Source: a virus. From it: DNA of 64,000 bases. The stretch is from positions 60,178-124,177 of IMG/VR virus record IMGVR_UViG_3300017725_000001; one strand, given 5' to 3'. The notes under the pieces were generated by a model, which was not told where the DNA came from, did not search any database, and saw only the letters and a list, made by a program, of their open reading frames with translations. The translations under genes and the position numbers were made by a program. This document shows, in pieces, positions 60,301 to 64,000 of this stretch (the stretch's first letter is position 1; each line of letters opens with the position of its first letter).

Positions 60301-62768
60301 TGGACTTAAATTATAAAAATTTTAATCCGCTTAACATCAGAAAAAGCGATGCTGATTGGTTAGGCAAGGTTGGCAATAACAAAGGCTTTGAAGTCTTTTC
60401 AAAACCCGAATATGGTTATAGAGCCGCGGCTAAAAATTTATACACATCAAATACAAAATATAATAATAAAAGTGTTAGAGATCTTATAACACGATGGGCA
60501 CCTCCAGGTGACGGGAACAATACACCAGCATATGTAGACAAAGTTGCTAAAGACCTTGGAGTTGATCCAGATGCTGATTTAGGTAATCTAGAATCAAATC
60601 CAGCTCTTACAAAAAAGTTACTAAAGTCAATGACAGAAGTGGAAGGTAGAAATAATAAGTTCACTGATCAAATGATTGACAGCGGTGTAGCAATGGCAAA
60701 CGGAAAAGATCCAAAAGACGTTGATTTTGCCAAGTTAGAAACCGATGGCGAAACACTTGTATACAAAGATAAAATTATTAAAGATGCAGAAGTAGCCAAA
60801 GCTGAAGATGCGGCACTGAAAAAGAAAGCATTAAAAGCTGGTGCTAGAGCAAAGCAAAAAAACTTATTTAACTTATCAACAGAAAACTGGTTAAGTACAG
60901 TTGATAGTCCTACATACAGATGGACTTTTTATATTACTAATAGTAAAATATTTAATGATCCAAGTTTATTAGAAGGATCAGATACAGCGGCTATTAACAA
61001 TAACAATGCAAAGATAATAGCACAGACAGGTGTTACTACTGAGTTTGCAATGGATAACTTTGCTATGATACAAAGAGTGGTACCAGGAATGGAACATGGT
61101 AATACTACTCCAGGTGTTATACAATTTGATCTTATGGAGCCATTGGGATTTACTTTCTTGGATAGAATTTTAAAAGTTGGAAAGTCTCTAGGAAATCCAT
61201 ATAGCTTACCATCACAACATTATGTATTAAAATTAGAATTCTTAGGCAGAGATTTTGAAACAGGTGGTAGTGTAAAATATCCTAATGCATTTTTCTATCC
61301 TATAAAAATAAATCAAGTAAGAAGTCAAACAGGACCAGAAGGAACTAGATACAATATTATTGCATTTAGTATGATTAAACAAGCACAGGTAGAATCAATT
61401 ACAACCGTTGATTTGCTTATACCTAAAGTAAATACAGTTCAAGCATTTGCTGAAGGTTTAGTGACAGCATTTAATAAAGCTGAACTTAATAAGTTACATC
61501 CTAATGAAGTTAAGAACGGAGTTAAACCGCCAAAAGAAATTGAAATTCTTTTTGATAAAACTAGTGACATATCTGGTATATTAGCTCAAGACACTAAATC
61601 AGGAGAACAAATTGGAGACTTTAGTTTAAAATTAAAAGCGTGGGGTTCAACAGCTAACGCAGACAAAGGCGCTGGTATGGCTAATGCTATGGACGATGCA
61701 GATGTGAGAGAAGCATCAATTAATGCATCAACTGCATTAGGTCCAGAAATTAAAAGACAAATTGAACGTAACTGTCCAGCCTGGGCCGCATACGTTAAAA
61801 AAGTTAATGAAGAAACAGGAATAACTCTTAGTATAATTGTTGACCTAGATATAAAATTTGGAATAAGAGATGAAAAAACAGGCCAACTTGAACATAAAAA
61901 AATTACATTTAAAATTGGTATATACACAGATAGCACTGGTGCAAGTATGAATAAAAAGAAAGATATAGAAAGATTACAGAACCAAGCATTTCAAAAACAA
62001 AGATTAAAAAACTTATCTATATGTAAATCGTATAGTTACTTGTATTCAGGAATGAATACCGAGGTACTAAACTATAGTCTTGACATAGAACAATTATATG
62101 TTACATCAAGAATTCCATTAGATGGAGTATATCATTCAGAAGGTAGACAACAATACACCAGTTCAAACCCAACTAAAGCTACCAAGTACTTAGAAGATAC
62201 TGATTACAATCCAATGACTGACTATATTGATTTAGTTCAATATGTAGACAAACCATTAGGTGTTGAAGAGCAACAAAAAAACGAAAACGATAATAGTGAT
62301 ACGTTATATGCTCAAAGGCTTGGAGCTATAGCAATGAGAAGTGCTGATGCGATTAACTTTAACATTGAAATAAAAGGAGATCCATTTTGGCAAGGTAATA
62401 CATTTAGAGCTCATGTACAAGGAACAGATAAATCACCATTGCCGTCAACAGATTCTCTAATGATAACATTATTAAATTATAATCCCAATCCAGACGATTT
62501 ACTAGAAAAACAAGTTAGAGGCCCAGTTGATTTAGTTTCAACTGGAGTATACAAGATAACTAGTATAGAAAGTAGATTTCAAAGTGGAAGGTTTACTCAA
62601 AATCTAATAGGATTTAAGGATCCACTAACTAATCCTGGATTAGTATTGAATCAATTAATACAAATAACAGATGGTAGTGCACCTGCACCAACAAGTGAAA
62701 ACAAATATGTAGGCACACCAATGAAAGAAAAAGCAGTAAACAGCACATTCTTTGATGGAGGAACATAA
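60300..62768 (+). CDS. Baseplate hub protein with N-terminal muramidase-like domain, 822 aa
   Basis: Residues 1-110 read FNPLNIRKSDADWLGKVGNN, then FEVFSKPEYGYRAAAKNLYT and ITRWAPPGDGNNTPAYVDKV. This pattern (NPxNIR, WxG, GxRAxAxxL, RWAPPxxNxTxxYV) belongs to a known phage muramidase or transglycosylase-like domain. A helical linker follows (to about 190), then a virion domain (ENWLSTVDSPTYRWTFYITN, FEFLGRDFETGG-type strands, YNIIAFSMIKQAQ) probably serving as hub, as gp27 does in T4. Coupled directly to the gp5 spike. It may supply the peptidoglycan-cutting activity that T4 has inside gp5. Confidence 0.65.
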   Translation: MDLNYKNFNPLNIRKSDADWLGKVGNNKGFEVFSKPEYGYRAAAKNLYTSNTKYNNKSVRDLITRWAPPGDGNNTPAYVDKVAKDLGVDPDADLGNLESNPALTKKLLKSMTEVEGRNNKFTDQMIDSGVAMANGKDPKDVDFAKLETDGETLVYKDKIIKDAEVAKAEDAALKKKALKAGARAKQKNLFNLSTENWLSTVDSPTYRWTFYITNSKIFNDPSLLEGSDTAAINNNNAKIIAQTGVTTEFAMDNFAMIQRVVPGMEHGNTTPGVIQFDLMEPLGFTFLDRILKVGKSLGNPYSLPSQHYVLKLEFLGRDFETGGSVKYPNAFFYPIKINQVRSQTGPEGTRYNIIAFSMIKQAQVESITTVDLLIPKVNTVQAFAEGLVTAFNKAELNKLHPNEVKNGVKPPKEIEILFDKTSDISGILAQDTKSGEQIGDFSLKLKAWGSTANADKGAGMANAMDDADVREASINASTALGPEIKRQIERNCPAWAAYVKKVNEETGITLSIIVDLDIKFGIRDEKTGQLEHKKITFKIGIYTDSTGASMNKKKDIERLQNQAFQKQRLKNLSICKSYSYLYSGMNTEVLNYSLDIEQLYVTSRIPLDGVYHSEGRQQYTSSNPTKATKYLEDTDYNPMTDYIDLVQYVDKPLGVEEQQKNENDNSDTLYAQRLGAIAMRSADAINFNIEIKGDPFWQGNTFRAHVQGTDKSPLPSTDSLMITLLNYNPNPDDLLEKQVRGPVDLVSTGVYKITSIESRFQSGRFTQNLIGFKDPLTNPGLVLNQLIQITDGSAPAPTSENKYVGTPMKEKAVNSTFFDGGT

Positions 62769-62769
62769 T

Positions 62770-63966
62770 ATGAGTTATAAACATGATGGAGTTAAAGTTA
62801 GTAATGATGTAAAAGCAAATACTGCTCTTAACATTAATAATTTAAGTGGACTATACATAGGTGAAGTTACAGAAAACAGTGACTCGTTATATACTGGCAG
62901 GATTAAAGTTAGAATATCAGATTTTGGTTCCAAAGACACAGATAGAATTTGTTTACTATCAATACCCATGGGTGGGCATACACAAATTAAAGATAGTGGC
63001 GATGACGCAACCAAAGAAGCACAAGCTCCTGTAAGTTATGGATTTTGGCCACAGCCACCAGAAGTAGGAACAAATGTACTAGTTGCATATACAAGTAGTT
63101 TAGAACAAGGTATTGTAGTAGGAAGCCTTATAGCCAAAGATAGAAACTCTATGATGGGTGGAAATGCTAGTGGACAAATTTATGCTAACGGAGAAAAGAG
63201 TTTAGGTCCAGCAGTTGAAAAAAACCCATATGATCAAAATGATGCAGATACTAAACCAATGAATGAATGGTTTCAGGCAGTATTAAACGAACAAGGATTA
63301 AGTTTAGATTATACAAGAGGACATAGTCAGAGTAGTGCTAGAAGAGAAAGTCCAAGTAAAGTGTTTGGTATAACAACACGTGGTGGACATACTTTTACAA
63401 TGGACGATGGAGACGAAAAAGGTAATAGTAAAAATATTAGATTAAGAACACATGGTGGTGCTCAAGTATTACTTGAAGACACTAAAGGTTTTATTTTTGT
63501 TACAACACAGAATGGCGATGCTTGGATTGAAATGGATCAACAAGGTAGAGTTGATGTTTATAGCAAGGGTGGAGTAAGTGTTCACACAGAAGGCGACTAT
63601 AATGTTCATGCTAAAGGCAGTATTAATATGCAGGCAGAAATGGGTGTTAATATAAAAAGCACAGGTGGTGATGGTTTAAAATTAGAAACAAGTGTTGGAA
63701 GTATTGATATCTATAGTGCAGTTGATTTAAATATACAAAGTGACGTAAATTATAATTTAACTGTAGCAGGTAACCAAATTATTAAAGGTGCAAGAATAGA
63801 TATGAATGGACCAGAACCTACACCAGCTACAAAAACAACAATACAAAATCAAACTCAAAACCAAAATGTTAAAGTCAGTGTTGCAAGTAGAGTTCCAGAG
63901 AAGCATCCATGGTTGGGTGTTGATAACCAAGAAACATTTGTTACAGGTAAAGGAAATACAGCATAA
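62770..63966 (+). CDS. gp5: Baseplate hub spike gp5 (OB fold plus beta-helix, no lysozyme domain)
   Basis: About 398 residues from ATG 62770 (GGAGGAACATAAT before it). Residues 25-140 form the OB-fold of gp5/VgrG spikes (LYIGEVTENSDSLYTGRIKV, VGTNVLVAYTSSLEQGIVVG). Residues 235-340 form the repeated beta-helix needle (HGGAQVLLEDTKGFIFVTTQ; GDYNVHAKGSINMQAEMGVN). T4 gp5 has a lysozyme domain between these parts; here only a 90-residue linker lies between them. The muramidase-like domain sits on the upstream protein instead. Confidence 0.88.
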   Translation: MSYKHDGVKVSNDVKANTALNINNLSGLYIGEVTENSDSLYTGRIKVRISDFGSKDTDRICLLSIPMGGHTQIKDSGDDATKEAQAPVSYGFWPQPPEVGTNVLVAYTSSLEQGIVVGSLIAKDRNSMMGGNASGQIYANGEKSLGPAVEKNPYDQNDADTKPMNEWFQAVLNEQGLSLDYTRGHSQSSARRESPSKVFGITTRGGHTFTMDDGDEKGNSKNIRLRTHGGAQVLLEDTKGFIFVTTQNGDAWIEMDQQGRVDVYSKGGVSVHTEGDYNVHAKGSINMQAEMGVNIKSTGGDGLKLETSVGSIDIYSAVDLNIQSDVNYNLTVAGNQIIKGARIDMNGPEPTPATKTTIQNQTQNQNVKVSVASRVPEKHPWLGVDNQETFVTGKGNTA

Positions 63967-64000
63967 TGCCTACTTTTAATTTTGGAAACGTTGTTAATGA
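63966..64000 (+). CDS. Start of the next baseplate gene, partial
   Basis: ATG at 63966 overlaps the gp5 stop (TAATG) and reads MPTFNFGNVVN up to the window edge. Coupling suggests another baseplate gene (gp25 would be expected near here), but eleven residues are too few to say. Confidence 0.5.
   Translation, partial: MPTFNFGNVVN

Noticed and set aside
1-64000. Lysogeny genes, integrase, attachment sites, insertion sequences
   Set aside because: None seen; gene content is that of a strictly lytic T4-like phage.

Overview
This window is about 64 kb of an AT-rich (roughly one third G+C), densely packed T4-like myovirus genome. Structural genes have recognisable T4 counterparts: head (gp4, 20, 21, 22, 23), neck (13, 14, 15), tail (18, 19) and baseplate/hub (5, 26, 48, 51, 53). 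The DNA genes 46 and 47 and the late sigma factor gp55 are also present. Low G+C, many 2-oxoglutarate (2OG) oxygenases, S74 tail fibres and glutamine-riboswitch-like leaders point to a marine phage of picocyanobacteria or SAR11 (pelagimyophage type). No photosynthesis gene is present. An SbmA/BacA-type transporter hints at a proteobacterial host. The host call is inference.

Layout. 1-13.1 kb (minus): gp4, a tube-like baseplate protein, gp19, gp18, three 2OG oxygenases, a dNMP kinase, gp13-like neck protein, early hypotheticals, then a metabolic cassette (tryptophan-halogenase-like protein, RpiB, SbmA/BacA-like transporter). 13.1-16.1 kb (plus): gp14, gp15, NUDIX hydrolase. 16.1-21.5 kb (minus): surface or macromolecule modification cassette (sulfotransferase-like, SGNH-like, two 2OG oxygenases, two glycosyltransferases). 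21.6-37.6 kb (minus): tail-fibre and adhesin block, with one very large fibre whose reading frame is broken. 37.6-41.5 kb (minus): structured RNA, two tandem glutamine riboswitches with a small peptide, a 2OG oxygenase plus PRMT-like methyltransferase pair, tRNA-Trp and a PiT-like phosphate permease. 41.6-51.4 kb (minus): capsid operon and two tape-measure-like virion proteins. 51.5-52.6 kb (plus): gp26/gp51, which look joined by a -1 ribosomal frameshift. 53.0-53.65 kb: a second, larger structured RNA. 53.6-58.7 kb (minus, early): GIY-YIG nuclease, gp46, gp47, gp55. 58.8-64 kb (plus, late): NMN-adenylyltransferase-like protein, gp48, gp53, hub protein with muramidase domain, gp5 spike.

Regulation is readable. 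Late genes carry a T4-like ATAAATA promoter motif (about twenty copies), matching the gp55 gene. Early genes and the RNAs carry near-consensus host sigma-70 promoters (TTGACx, 17-18 nt spacer, TATAAT-like). Intrinsic terminators close several operons.

The least expected signals are these: GCAGC/GCTGC appears absent from the whole window although GCCGC/GCGGC is common; two structured RNAs have their own promoters; gp26/gp51 has a slippery heptamer plus a stem-loop; and two glutamine aptamers sit in tandem before a 50-residue peptide.
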